The position numbers and the translations under genes were made by a program. Positions 5,987-12,970 of a stretch of 22,065 nt of DNA are shown piece by piece. Every line of letters begins with the position of its first letter. Within the stretch, counting starts at the first letter, position 1. The notes under the pieces were generated by a model, which ran no database searches, had not been told where the DNA came from, and was given only the letters and a program-made list of their open reading frames with translations. The DNA comes from JABCPE02 sp963509715 (GTDB lineage Bacteria; Bacteroidota; Bacteroidia; Flavobacteriales; Weeksellaceae): the NCBI GenBank assembly GCA_963509715.1, contig CAUPCB010000027.1, positions 1 through 22,065 of the forward strand. Direction: 5' to 3'.

Positions 5987-8119
5987 TTATTTCATTTCTG
6001 AAATGACATTTACCGTTTCTTCTAAGAACAAATCTCGTTTCAGGTTTTTAAGCCAAGATTCGCTTTTTTTCGCGAAAACTTCATCTTTCTTACCTCTCGC
6101 TTGTTCATCTTTGTGTAGAGTGAAAACCAGCTTGTTATCGTACTTAGATAAAGATTTGAATTTTTTAATCTGATCTTTTCTAGCTTTCATCAGTTTATTA
6201 AACTTATTTAAGTTCAATGTGATTTTTTCTTCTTTATCTAGTTTTTCTCTCCACTGCGCAGATTCTAAAAGCAGCTGATAGTTAGAGTTTTTGCTCATTC
6301 TATCTTGGCTGTTTTTCTGTAAGCTGGAGATATTCAGCGTTCCCACGGGAGTAAATCTCGTAGTAGGAATCTGGTCCCACGGAAGGGCATTATCTCTATA
6401 TCTTTCTCCGATTTCGGAATAAGAGAAAAAGTCATTCATCGGTATGTCAGCATCTACACCTTTCAGCTGGGTAGATTTTCCATTGACTCTATAGAATTTT
6501 TGGATAGTCAGTTTTATAGAACCAAAGTCATCCGTAGAATTCATAAAACGGTTTAGGTCTGCAAAGGTCTGCACAGTTCCCTTTCCGTAGGAGTGTGGCG
6601 AACCTACAACCACGGCTCTTCCGTAGTCTTTCATCGCTCCTGCTAGGATTTCGGATGCAGAGGCGGAGAACTCATTTTGCATAATCACTAGAGGTCCTTC
6701 CCATACAGGAGAATTGGTCTTGTTTCTTAAGATATTGATTCTTCCATTAGGGTCTTTTATCTGCACCACAGGTCCGTTTTTCATGAAAAGTCCTACGATG
6801 TCTACTACTTCCGTGAGTGAGCCCCCTCCGTTGTTTCTCACATCTAGGATAATTCCTTTAATGTTTTGAGATTTCAGTTTTACGATTTCGGCTTTTACAT
6901 CATCAGATGCATTTCTACCATTAGGGTCATCAAAATCAGCGTTAAAGCTCGGAAGGTAGATGTATCCATATTTTTCGCCTTTTGGTGAGTTTACGATGAT
7001 ACTTCTCGCGAAAGTATCTTCTATAGATACTTCTTCACGGATGAGTTTTACTTCTTTTACGCTGCCATCTTTTTTCTGTAAAGTAAGGGTCACTTCTGTG
7101 CCTTTTTCTCCACGGATAAGCCTTACAGCCTCATCTACCAGCATTCCTACTACATTGATAGCCTCTTCATTTGGCTTAGATCTTACTTTTAGGATTTTAT
7201 CTCCTTCGGATATTTGTTTAGATTTCCATGCTGGAGCGCCTACTACCAAAGGTCCCATGTAGAGATTTCCTTTTTTCTCTTGAATCTGCGCACCGATTCC
7301 GATCACTTTTCCAGCAAAACTAGTATCAAAATCCTCTTTGTCCTTTGGAGAAAAATAGTTAGTATGCGGGTCAAACACCTCTGTGTAGGCATTTATATAC
7401 ACGCTGAACCAGTCCATTTTTTTTCTCTTTTGGAATCTCTTGAAGGTGTGAGAGATAAGGTCTTTAATCTCCTTGGTAGCTTTTATTTTTTTCTCTTCCA
7501 GAGAGAGTTTTTTTACATTGATAGTGTCTTTGAGTTTATGAGCGATGACAGAATCTTTTTTCTCCTGCTGGATTTCTTCTTTGCTGGTCATCGTTTCTAT
7601 CTCTTGGAGGATATTGTATTTGATGTATCTTTTCCACTCGTTGTAGAGTTCCTGTTTGTCAGCAGGAGCTTTTTTTAGTTTTGGTTCTAGGATAAGCTCA
7701 TCATCTTCGTTTAAATCAATAGGTTTGCTCAGGATGTCCTGAGTCATTTTATCAATTTCGCTTACTCTCTGATAGAGTCTGTCTATGGTCTGTTTGTAGA
7801 AAACCAAGTTCCCATTATTCAGATAGTCATCAAGCTGGTTTCTGTGTTTCTCAAATTCTTCCATATCCGACTGCAAAAAATATCTTTTTGCAGGGTCTAT
7901 CGTCTCGAAGTAACTTTTGTAAACCTCGCGAGAATAGGCGTCATTTATCGGTTTTGGCTGATAATGTACATGTGCAAGTGCATTCTTTACATTTATCATG
8001 ATGATGTGCATTTTTTCATCATCATTTTTAGGCGCATTGAAGCAGAACATCAAGGTCATCAATGGAGCTGCGAACAATATTTTATTAAATTTAAATAACT
8101 TTTTAAGCATTTTTTGCAC
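5987..8119 (-). CDS. prc: Carboxy-terminal (tail-specific) protease, S41A family (Prc/Tsp)
   Basis: A 710-residue periplasmic protease that degrades proteins from their C-terminal tails. The N-terminus has a hydrophobic stretch (about residues 11-27), likely a signal peptide or anchor. A long helical N-terminal domain follows, with the conserved YFLQSDMEEF and FDPHTNYFSPKD. A PDZ domain (about 270-365) carries GIGAQIQ and VVGAPAWKSKQISEGDKIL. The S41 core (about 380-600) includes GIILDVRNNGGGSL and the catalytic region SASASEILAGAMKDYG, then YGKGTVQT. Aligned by eye to E. coli Tsp, the Ser/Lys dyad would be Ser487 and Lys513, with Asp498 at the position of Tsp Asp441; one extra residue lies between Ser and Lys. 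The C-terminal DUF3340-like region is present, so the gene is full length. mscS follows 13 bp downstream. Confidence 0.95.
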   Translation of the reverse strand: MQKMLKKLFKFNKILFAAPLMTLMFCFNAPKNDDEKMHIIMINVKNALAHVHYQPKPINDAYSREVYKSYFETIDPAKRYFLQSDMEEFEKHRNQLDDYLNNGNLVFYKQTIDRLYQRVSEIDKMTQDILSKPIDLNEDDELILEPKLKKAPADKQELYNEWKRYIKYNILQEIETMTSKEEIQQEKKDSVIAHKLKDTINVKKLSLEEKKIKATKEIKDLISHTFKRFQKRKKMDWFSVYINAYTEVFDPHTNYFSPKDKEDFDTSFAGKVIGIGAQIQEKKGNLYMGPLVVGAPAWKSKQISEGDKILKVRSKPNEEAINVVGMLVDEAVRLIRGEKGTEVTLTLQKKDGSVKEVKLIREEVSIEDTFARSIIVNSPKGEKYGYIYLPSFNADFDDPNGRNASDDVKAEIVKLKSQNIKGIILDVRNNGGGSLTEVVDIVGLFMKNGPVVQIKDPNGRINILRNKTNSPVWEGPLVIMQNEFSASASEILAGAMKDYGRAVVVGSPHSYGKGTVQTFADLNRFMNSTDDFGSIKLTIQKFYRVNGKSTQLKGVDADIPMNDFFSYSEIGERYRDNALPWDQIPTTRFTPVGTLNISSLQKNSQDRMSKNSNYQLLLESAQWREKLDKEEKITLNLNKFNKLMKARKDQIKKFKSLSKYDNKLVFTLHKDEQARGKKDEVFAKKSESWLKNLKRDLFLEETVNVISEMK

Positions 8120-8149
8120 TGATTTTAATTCAAGAAAATTTTTAACTTA

Positions 8150-8157
8150 CAAATTTA
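8150..8157 (-). promoter_or_regulatory. prc promoter, -7 element
   Basis: On the minus strand TAAATTTG matches TAnnTTTG, 30 bp before the prc ATG. A correctly spaced TTG element is not seen. Confidence 0.4.
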
Positions 8158-8190
8158 ATATCTTATTTTAAACTAGACCTAAATTTTCGT

Positions 8191-8198
8191 TATTTTTG
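8191..8198 (+). promoter_or_regulatory. surE promoter, -7 element
   Basis: TATTTTTG matches TAnnTTTG, 19 bp before the surE ATG. No upstream TTG at consensus distance. Confidence 0.45.
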
Positions 8199-8217
8199 TT
8201 GAAATTTTTTAAAGATA

Positions 8218-8991
8218 ATGAATAAGCAAGATAAAAAACCATTGATTTTGGTAACGAATGATGACGGAATCACCGCACCAGGGATTAGAAAACTCGTAGA
8301 ATTTATGAACGAAATAGGAGAGGTGGTCGTAGTGGCGCCAGATTCTCCGCAGAGTGGCAAGGGACACGCCATCACGATAAACTCTACCCTGATGGTGGAG
8401 GAAATAAAAATGGAAGGTGCTCAGCGGGATTTCGCATGTAGCGGAACGCCTGTGGACTGCGTGAAATTGGCTTTGGATAAGGTTCTTCCGCGTAGGCCAG
8501 ATTTGGTGGTTTCGGGGATAAATCATGGGGCAAATTCGTCCATCAATGTTATTTACTCTGGAACGATGTCTGCCGCTGTGGAGGCTGGTGTAGAGGGTAT
8601 TCCTGCGATTGGGTTTTCTTTGCTGGATTTTAGTTTTGAGGCGGATTTTGACCAAGCGAAAGATTTTATTCAAGAAATAGTTTTAAAAACCTTGAAAAAC
8701 CCGATGCCAAAGGGAATAGTCCTAAATGTGAACATTCCTAAACTAAAAAAAGAAGAGATAAAAGGCATCAAAATCTGCCGACAGGCTCAGGCAAAATGGG
8801 AGGAAAACTTCGATGAAAGAGTCAATCCACAGGGCAAGAAATACTACTGGCTCACGGGTTACTTTAATAATATGGATGAAGGCGAAGATGCTGATGAAAC
8901 GGCTCTGATGAACGGCTATATCAGCATTGTCCCTGTGAAATTTGACCTTACGGGCTATGAGTATATAGATGTTCTGCGAGAGCTTTATTAA
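8218..8991 (+). CDS. surE: 5'/3'-nucleotidase SurE
   Basis: A 257-residue survival protein SurE, a metal-dependent phosphatase that acts on nucleoside monophosphates. The family's metal ligands are present: the acidic pair in LVTNDDG (Asp15 and Asp16), Ser46 in PDSPQSGKGHA, and Asn102 in SGINHGAN. The supporting motifs ACSGTPVDCV and YSGTMSAAVEA are also conserved. Length is normal for the family. It is transcribed divergently from prc; its -7 element is at 8191-8198. The next gene has its own promoter, so surE seems to be a single-gene unit. Cytosolic location is expected as no signal peptide is seen. Confidence 0.95.
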   Translation: MNKQDKKPLILVTNDDGITAPGIRKLVEFMNEIGEVVVVAPDSPQSGKGHAITINSTLMVEEIKMEGAQRDFACSGTPVDCVKLALDKVLPRRPDLVVSGINHGANSSINVIYSGTMSAAVEAGVEGIPAIGFSLLDFSFEADFDQAKDFIQEIVLKTLKNPMPKGIVLNVNIPKLKKEEIKGIKICRQAQAKWEENFDERVNPQGKKYYWLTGYFNNMDEGEDADETALMNGYISIVPVKFDLTGYEYIDVLRELY

Positions 8992-9007
8992 ATTCGGTTT
9001 ATAAAGT

Positions 9008-9037
9008 TTGTGGAGGATTTTAAATTGTATAAATTAG
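9008..9037 (+). promoter_or_regulatory. Probable promoter of the 9064 gene
   Basis: TTG (9008-9010), 19 nt, then TAAATTAG (9030-9037), which has one mismatch to TAnnTTTG. It ends 26 bp before the ATG. Confidence 0.45.
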
Positions 9038-9063
9038 CGGAAAATTTAATTTTAATATAAATC

Positions 9064-9744
9064 ATGAAAAGAAAATTATCATTTCTTGCTTTGGCGGCGG
9101 CATTTTCATTGCCATGTAAAGCACAAGAGAGTAGTGTAGCGGTAAAAGTAGAAAATGCAAAGCAGAGCAAGGTAGCCATAATGGCAAGTGCAGGGTATGC
9201 GTGGAGAACTGCAGAGATAGACGGTAGTATCACATATCCTTTCAGAAGTCATGTAGAAAAAATTACTTCAGGTTTTCATTTTGATATCTCTGCTTATCAC
9301 AGAATAGCTCCTAATATGGGACTTGGGCTGAAATTCAATAGATATTCTGCTTCTGCGGAAACATCTCTGGCTGGAGTATATCTTAACACGAAGGACAGAA
9401 TTATCTTCATAGGGCCGTCGTTAATGTATTCTAATTTTGAAATGGATACACCACATAAATTCTACTGGGATGTAGCGCTGGGCTATCAGCAATATACGAG
9501 TAGTAATAATTTTAGTGGTCTTGGAAATTTTGAGGTGAAAGGTTCTTCGGTAGGGCTTTATAGCACGATAGGGTATCAGTATGCTGTGAGTCGTTCGTTT
9601 TTGATAGGCCCTCAGCTAGGTTTCGGGCTGGGAGCTGTGAAACTCCATACTGAAAATGGAAGGAGCCTATCACTAGGGAATAATGACAAAAAAGAAGGCT
9701 TAGGGAGAGTTTCTCTAGCAGCCACGGCGACAATAAGATTTTAA
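9064..9744 (+). CDS. Outer-membrane beta-barrel protein
   Basis: A 226-residue protein with a signal peptide (MKRKLSFLALAAAFSLPCKA, cleaved after residue 20) and alternating aromatic/hydrophobic beta strands through to a C-terminal strand ending ATATIRF. A terminal Phe is typical of outer-membrane barrels inserted by BamA. Strand-like segments include ASAGYAWRTAEID, MGLGLKFNRYSAS, YWDVALGYQQY and VGLYSTIGYQYAV, so an eight-stranded barrel of the OmpA-like or porin_8 type is plausible. The specific function is unknown. It has its own promoter and a strong terminator immediately downstream, which also marks the left border of the accessory island. Confidence 0.8.
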   Translation: MKRKLSFLALAAAFSLPCKAQESSVAVKVENAKQSKVAIMASAGYAWRTAEIDGSITYPFRSHVEKITSGFHFDISAYHRIAPNMGLGLKFNRYSASAETSLAGVYLNTKDRIIFIGPSLMYSNFEMDTPHKFYWDVALGYQQYTSSNNFSGLGNFEVKGSSVGLYSTIGYQYAVSRSFLIGPQLGFGLGAVKLHTENGRSLSLGNNDKKEGLGRVSLAATATIRF

Positions 9745-9760
9745 TAATTCTAAAATATAC

Positions 9761-9793
9761 ACAAAAAGCACCCTAAAAAAGGTGCTTTTTGTA
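9761..9793 (+). terminator. Terminator after the 9064 gene
   Basis: ACAAAAAGCACC (9761-9772) is perfectly complementary to GGTGCTTTTTGT (9781-9792), with an eight-base loop and a T run within the 3' arm. Confidence 0.85.
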
Positions 9794-9828
9794 TAATAAT
9801 GAAAGAGATATTTAACAGAAGTAAGGAC

Positions 9829-9987
9829 AATAAATAATCTCTTAGATTATGCATTCACATCAGGGCATGAAATGATACATGTTTTTGATTTTACCTATAA
9901 TCACATATTAAAATAAATAATAACAACAGATAACAGATTTAAAAAACTCATAAAAATGAAGATAATAATATTTCTATTTCTTCTTCA
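9829..9987. repeat. 159-bp direct repeat, copy 1
   Basis: Matches 10670-10828 with four substitutions and two compensating 1-base indels. Its right end carries a dead copy of the start codon and signal-peptide codons of the 10798 gene, which runs into the 3' end of the SMI1-like gene on the other strand. Confidence 0.93.
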
Positions 9988-10445
9988 AGCCACTGGGAGA
10001 AAGGTACTAATGCAGTATCTTCTTCCCAATACTCAGGAGGAACATCGGAGTAGAAAATGCCAAACTGATCTTCTTCACCTAATACAAATCCTGCCTGATG
10101 ACCTACATTGGGATAGCAGACTAAAAGGATATGAGGGAATAAATAGACCCCTGTCCCCTCAAAGACCTCTTTAGCATAGCTCTCCCATTGTTCAGGAGGG
10201 TAGAACTGATACGAAAGACCTCTTTCGTCCTCGAAAAGGGTACAGGCACCTAAGGTAAGAAGAAAAGTTCTGAAGTCTTTGGGCAATTGCACATTATATT
10301 GTTGCTCAAAGAGCGTAAGTTGCTCAGGAGTAACCTCACTTTGTCGCGAAAAACAATAGGTTTCATTGCCAAAATGAATCGGTTTGCCTCCACTTTGTTT
10401 TATAAGGTCTTGTAATAAGGTAAGAGTTTTATTAAAAGTACTCAT
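9948..10445 (-). CDS. SMI1/KNR4-family protein (probable immunity protein)
   Basis: A 165-residue acidic cytosolic protein of the SMI1/KNR4 (SUKH) type. The family signature is the stretch TPEQLTLFEQQYNVQLPKDF (residues 39-58) followed by RTFLLTLGAC, then a beta-rich centre and the closing PFSQWLEEEIE. Many SUKH proteins are immunity proteins for polymorphic nuclease toxins and often sit in multi-gene immunity loci; no toxin gene is in this window. The last ten or so codons (EIEILLSSFL) are read antisense through copy 1 of the 159-bp repeat, so the present C-terminus was probably created by a recombination event. A -7 promoter element TAACTTTG (10469-10462) lies 16 bp upstream. It is the only minus-strand gene in the island. 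Confidence 0.85.
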   Translation of the reverse strand: MSTFNKTLTLLQDLIKQSGGKPIHFGNETYCFSRQSEVTPEQLTLFEQQYNVQLPKDFRTFLLTLGACTLFEDERGLSYQFYPPEQWESYAKEVFEGTGVYLFPHILLVCYPNVGHQAGFVLGEEDQFGIFYSDVPPEYWEEDTALVPFSQWLEEEIEILLSSFL

Positions 10446-10461
10446 AATCTTCTATTTTTTG

Positions 10462-10469
10462 CAAAGTTA
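10462..10469 (-). promoter_or_regulatory. -7 promoter element of the SMI1-like gene
   Basis: On the minus strand TAACTTTG matches TAnnTTTG, 16 bp before the ATG. No correctly spaced TTG element is present. Confidence 0.4.
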
Positions 10470-10508
10470 CTATTTTTGCAATGAAGTATTTGGGTCAATG
10501 TTTTTGGA

Positions 10509-10532
10509 GATAAAATTTGAAGATAAATGATG
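10509..10532 (+). repeat. Cassette leader repeat (type A, copy 1)
   Basis: GATAAAATTTGAAG followed by ATAAATGATG is a near copy of the leaders at 11535-11557 and 11955-11977. It includes the double start codon ATGATG of the following short gene. Confidence 0.7.
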
Positions 10533-10658
10533 AAAACGCTAAAAATAGTAAAAATTTTCTTGTTACTTTTTATGTTAATAGGATGTGGTAAAACATATTA
10601 TTTCTTAAAAGATAAGGACGAAAATCTGATAATTCCAAAAACCATCCTAATACAATAA
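10527..10658 (+). CDS. Short lipoprotein, probably truncated
   Basis: A 43-codon ORF starting at a double ATG (10527 or 10530). The product begins MMKTLKIVKIFLLLFMLIGC, a signal peptide with lipobox LIGC and lipidation site Cys20, and only 23 residues follow before the stop. Its leader and first codons match those of the 11552 gene (MMETLK then a Lys/Ile/Leu-rich segment and FLLL...LIG), so it looks like the 5' stub of a related cassette cut off by the second 159-bp repeat, which starts 11 bp after its stop codon. It may still be a small lipoprotein, but a remnant is more likely. Confidence 0.5.
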   Translation: MMKTLKIVKIFLLLFMLIGCGKTYYFLKDKDENLIIPKTILIQ

Positions 10659-10669
10659 ATGTTAATCAG

Positions 10670-10828
10670 AATAAATAATCTTTTAGATTATGCATTCACA
10701 TCAGGGCATGAAATGATACATGTTTTTTGATTTTACTTATAATCACATATTAAAATAAATAATAACAACAGATAACAGATTTAAAAAACTCGTAAAAATG
10801 AAAATAATAATATTTCTATTCTTCTTCA
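10670..10828. repeat. 159-bp direct repeat, copy 2
   Basis: Matches 9829-9987 at about 96%. This copy is in its natural setting: it holds the upstream region, the ATG at 10798 and the first ten codons of the following secreted protein. Confidence 0.93.
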
Positions 10829-11508
10829 TCAGTCAAGTCTTATTTTCCCAAGATATGAGAATTGAAGTCAGAACATTCAAAAGAAAACCAGATATAGAGA
10901 GAGAATATTTATTGGAAATAAAATTTATTAATGCAAGTAATGATGATTATATCATTCCTATAGATACAACAGGATACAGAACATATATGCCTGGGAATAC
11001 ATGCGAGGACTTCTTTTTATTAAGAAACTACCCAAACTTAGGGTTCGTACCGAAAATAAAACATGAAGAGGATTTTATGGACTCTTTTCAAACATATCCT
11101 CCACCAATAAATCCTAAAGACTTATCTTTTTATGAGAGAAAAAAGAAACAGGAAGAAAATAAAGAAAAGAAACTAATAAAATTTTGGAAAAAAGAGCATA
11201 ACTTAAGAGATTTTGATGACCAAGAAATTCTAAAAAACTATCATGTATATACTAACATAAAAGTCATAAAAGCAGGCACATCCATTATTTTTATGAAAAA
11301 ATTTAATCCTATAAAAATGAATGAAGATAAATTTTATGAGACATATGATTATTATTATCCTATAAAATCAAATGAAAAATATAAAATGCTTTTAGAGTAT
11401 TGTATAGATGAAGCAAAATATAACTATCTCACTCCACAGCAAAAAGAAAAATATAAAGGCTATAAGTTTTTCACAGGAAAAATAATTTCCAACGAAGTAG
11501 AAATATAG
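10798..11508 (+). CDS. Secreted protein of unknown function
   Basis: A 236-residue protein with a strong signal peptide (MKIIIFLFFFISQVLFSQ, probable cleavage after about residue 18). The mature part is rich in Lys, Tyr, Asp and Glu, with beta-strand-like segments (MRIEVRTFKRK, EYLLEIKFINAS, YIIPIDTTGYR). This suggests an immunoglobulin-like or beta-sandwich fold, but no family is recognised. A charged Lys/Glu-rich helix is near residues 108-140. A periplasmic or surface location is expected. The start codon and upstream 128 bp belong to the 159-bp direct repeat, and the gene opens the plus-strand run of small cassette genes. Very AT-rich. Confidence 0.7.
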   Translation: MKIIIFLFFFISQVLFSQDMRIEVRTFKRKPDIEREYLLEIKFINASNDDYIIPIDTTGYRTYMPGNTCEDFFLLRNYPNLGFVPKIKHEEDFMDSFQTYPPPINPKDLSFYERKKKQEENKEKKLIKFWKKEHNLRDFDDQEILKNYHVYTNIKVIKAGTSIIFMKKFNPIKMNEDKFYETYDYYYPIKSNEKYKMLLEYCIDEAKYNYLTPQQKEKYKGYKFFTGKIISNEVEI

Positions 11509-11535
11509 CAAATTTTGATAATATTCCTGAAGCAG

Positions 11536-11561
11536 ATAAAATTAAAGATAAATGATGGAAA
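11536..11561 (+). repeat. Cassette leader repeat (type A, copy 2)
   Basis: A 26-bp sequence identical to 11956-11981. It covers the A-rich translation start region, the ATGATG double start codon and the first codon after it. Confidence 0.85.
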
Positions 11562-11926
11562 CGCTAAAAATGATACTAAAAATAGCATTGAAAATAATAA
11601 AAGTTTTCTTGTTGCTAATATTTATTTTGATAGGAGGAATAATGATTTATTTCCAGATAAAAGTGGAAACCTATAAAAACCAATTAATAGAACTTTATGA
11701 TTTTGATTATTTGAAAAGAGAGAGAAAAAGATATCATCCTTTTGTGGTATTTTATTTATACAGCAAGTTATATGATAAAAATAGAGAATATTTTGGGAGT
11801 ACTCGTTATCCATATGAGCTGTATGATATAAAACATAACATTACATCAGATACGCATTATATACTATCTAATATAGAATATAATGCGTATCTGATGTATT
11901 GTTATGATTTTAAAAGACCTGAGTAA
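11552..11926 (+). CDS. Small membrane protein of unknown function, C-terminus within an inverted repeat
   Basis: A 124-residue protein starting at the double ATG (11552/11555). A Lys-rich amphipathic N-terminus leads into one transmembrane segment at about residues 15-35 (IIKVFLLLIFILIGGIMIYF). A Tyr/Lys/Arg-rich soluble part follows (DYLKRERKRYHPFVVFYLY). No family is recognised. The last 30 or so codons lie in a 29-bp near-perfect inverted repeat (11834-11906), so the C-terminal YNAYLMYCYDFKRPE may not be the original end of the protein. The leader is shared with the 11972 gene and the 10527 stub, placing it in the cassette array. Confidence 0.65.
   Translation: MMETLKMILKIALKIIKVFLLLIFILIGGIMIYFQIKVETYKNQLIELYDFDYLKRERKRYHPFVVFYLYSKLYDKNREYFGSTRYPYELYDIKHNITSDTHYILSNIEYNAYLMYCYDFKRPE
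11834..11906. repeat. 29-bp inverted repeat with 15-nt loop inside a coding region
   Basis: The left arm 11834-11862 and right arm 11878-11906 are reverse complements at 28 of 29 positions. The central part is ACATCAGATACGCATTATAT on the left and its complement on the right. No T tract follows, and the hairpin lies before the stop codon at 11924-11926, so it is not an ordinary terminator. Confidence 0.92.
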
Positions 11927-11937
11927 TAGGTGATTTT

Positions 11938-11981
11938 CCAAATATGCTTTTTGAAATAAAATTAAAGATAAATGATGGAAA
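11938..11981 (+). repeat. Cassette spacer (type B) joined to leader (type A, copy 3)
   Basis: The first half, CCAAATATGCTTTTTGAAAT, is a variant of the spacer found at 13208 and 14751. The second half, 11956-11981, is identical to 11536-11561. This is the only place where both repeat types abut. Confidence 0.8.
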
Positions 11982-12415
11982 ATATAAAAATATTGATTTT
12001 ATTATTGATATTTTCTTGTAACCCGCAAGAGAGCAATGGACATAAAAAAGAAACCCCAATCCTAAAAATAGAATACAATTTTTATGCTTCAAGTGGTGGA
12101 GAACCTATTTATAGAGTTCTTTATTGCGATGAAGAAGTTGTTGTTGAAAATTTGAAACATTCCCATACATACAAAGGAAAAATTACCAAAGATAGAATAG
12201 AAGAGATAGAAAATATCACATCAAGACTGAAACCCAATAATATAGAACCAGATATTATTTTAGATTCTTGGAGAATAGAGTTAATAATCAATGGCATCAC
12301 ATATTATAACAAAACAAAAGTTACGAAAGAAACCTTGCCAAAAGACATTAGACAGCTTTTATATATACTAATTAAAAACTCAACTGTGGATATAGATTTA
12401 TATGATTTTTCTTAA
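11972..12415 (+). CDS. Lipoprotein of unknown function
   Basis: A 147-residue lipoprotein: hydrophobic signal peptide and lipobox IFSC with the lipidated Cys at residue 16 (15 if the second ATG is used), followed by NPQESNG. The mature part looks like a compact alpha/beta domain with strands ILKIEYNFYASSGG, PIYRVLYCDEEVVV and WRIELIINGITYYN around a helix KDRIEEIENITSRL. No family is recognised. The double ATG and upstream 16 bp are identical to the leader of the 11552 gene. An envelope location would fit a role in protection against a toxin acting at the periplasm, but that is inference only. Confidence 0.7.
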   Translation: MMENIKILILLLIFSCNPQESNGHKKETPILKIEYNFYASSGGEPIYRVLYCDEEVVVENLKHSHTYKGKITKDRIEEIENITSRLKPNNIEPDIILDSWRIELIINGITYYNKTKVTKETLPKDIRQLLYILIKNSTVDIDLYDFS

Positions 12416-12464
12416 AATTGATATTGGTGGTGATTTTAGATTTAATCCATTAAGTTAAATAATT

Positions 12465-12938
12465 ATGAAAAATATAATAAGCATAATCGTAATTTATATA
12501 GGATTATTCTTGATAGATAAAAGAGCCAGTTCCTACGGAAATGGAGTTATTCATTTATATAAACATTTAAATTACAACATAAGCCTGACCAAAATCAACC
12601 ATAATTATTTCCTATATGGTGACTTGGGGTATATTATGCCTCAAGAGTATTATAATGGATTGTATATTGAAAAAATCGTAGGATATGAAGAGAGCAAGGA
12701 TGAACTGAAAATTTATATTTCTACTAATAACGATTTGAAAAGTCTTTCTTTTTATAATGAAAAAATGGTAATAGACAAAAATCCAATTATAAGAAAAGAA
12801 AATACTCTCCCTGATATTAATTTCGATAACATACCTTATGTATATTATTATTGGAAAGTGATTTTTATAATAGGAGTTTTAATTAGTATTGTATCAGGTA
12901 TAAATCTATTATATAGATTGTATAAAAATAATCAGTAG
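12465..12938 (+). CDS. Membrane protein with two terminal transmembrane segments
   Basis: A 157-residue protein with a transmembrane helix at each end: about residues 3-17 (NIISIIVIYIGLFLI) and 127-149 (YYWKVIFIIGVLISIVSGIN). Between them is a periplasmic loop of about 105 residues, rich in Tyr, Asn and Lys. The topology (N-in, loop out, C-in) is inferred from the flanking positive residues. No family is recognised. The upstream spacer here lacks the shared leader repeat, and the next (broken) cassette starts 32 bp after the stop. Very AT-rich, like its neighbours. Confidence 0.65.
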   Translation: MKNIISIIVIYIGLFLIDKRASSYGNGVIHLYKHLNYNISLTKINHNYFLYGDLGYIMPQEYYNGLYIEKIVGYEESKDELKIYISTNNDLKSLSFYNEKMVIDKNPIIRKENTLPDINFDNIPYVYYYWKVIFIIGVLISIVSGINLLYRLYKNNQ

Positions 12939-12970
12939 AAATTATAAAAAAGAAATAATAGGAAAATAAA

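Noticed and set aside
7214..7678. A 154-residue plus-strand ORF inside prc
   Set aside because: It is antisense to the conserved protease gene and has no family features; prc is clearly the coding strand.
8209..8673. A 154-residue minus-strand ORF inside surE
   Set aside because: It is antisense to the metal-binding motifs of SurE and is a shadow frame.
9956..10174. A plus-strand ORF starting MKIIIFLFLLQ, like the 10798 signal peptide
   Set aside because: Only the first ten or so codons are homologous, because they lie in repeat copy 1; the rest is antisense to the SMI1-like gene. It is a dead gene head, not a gene.
9829..10828. Insertion sequence or composite transposon bounded by the 159-bp repeats
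   Set aside because: No transposase ORF and no terminal inverted repeats are present between or within the repeats; they contain the head of a neighbouring gene instead.
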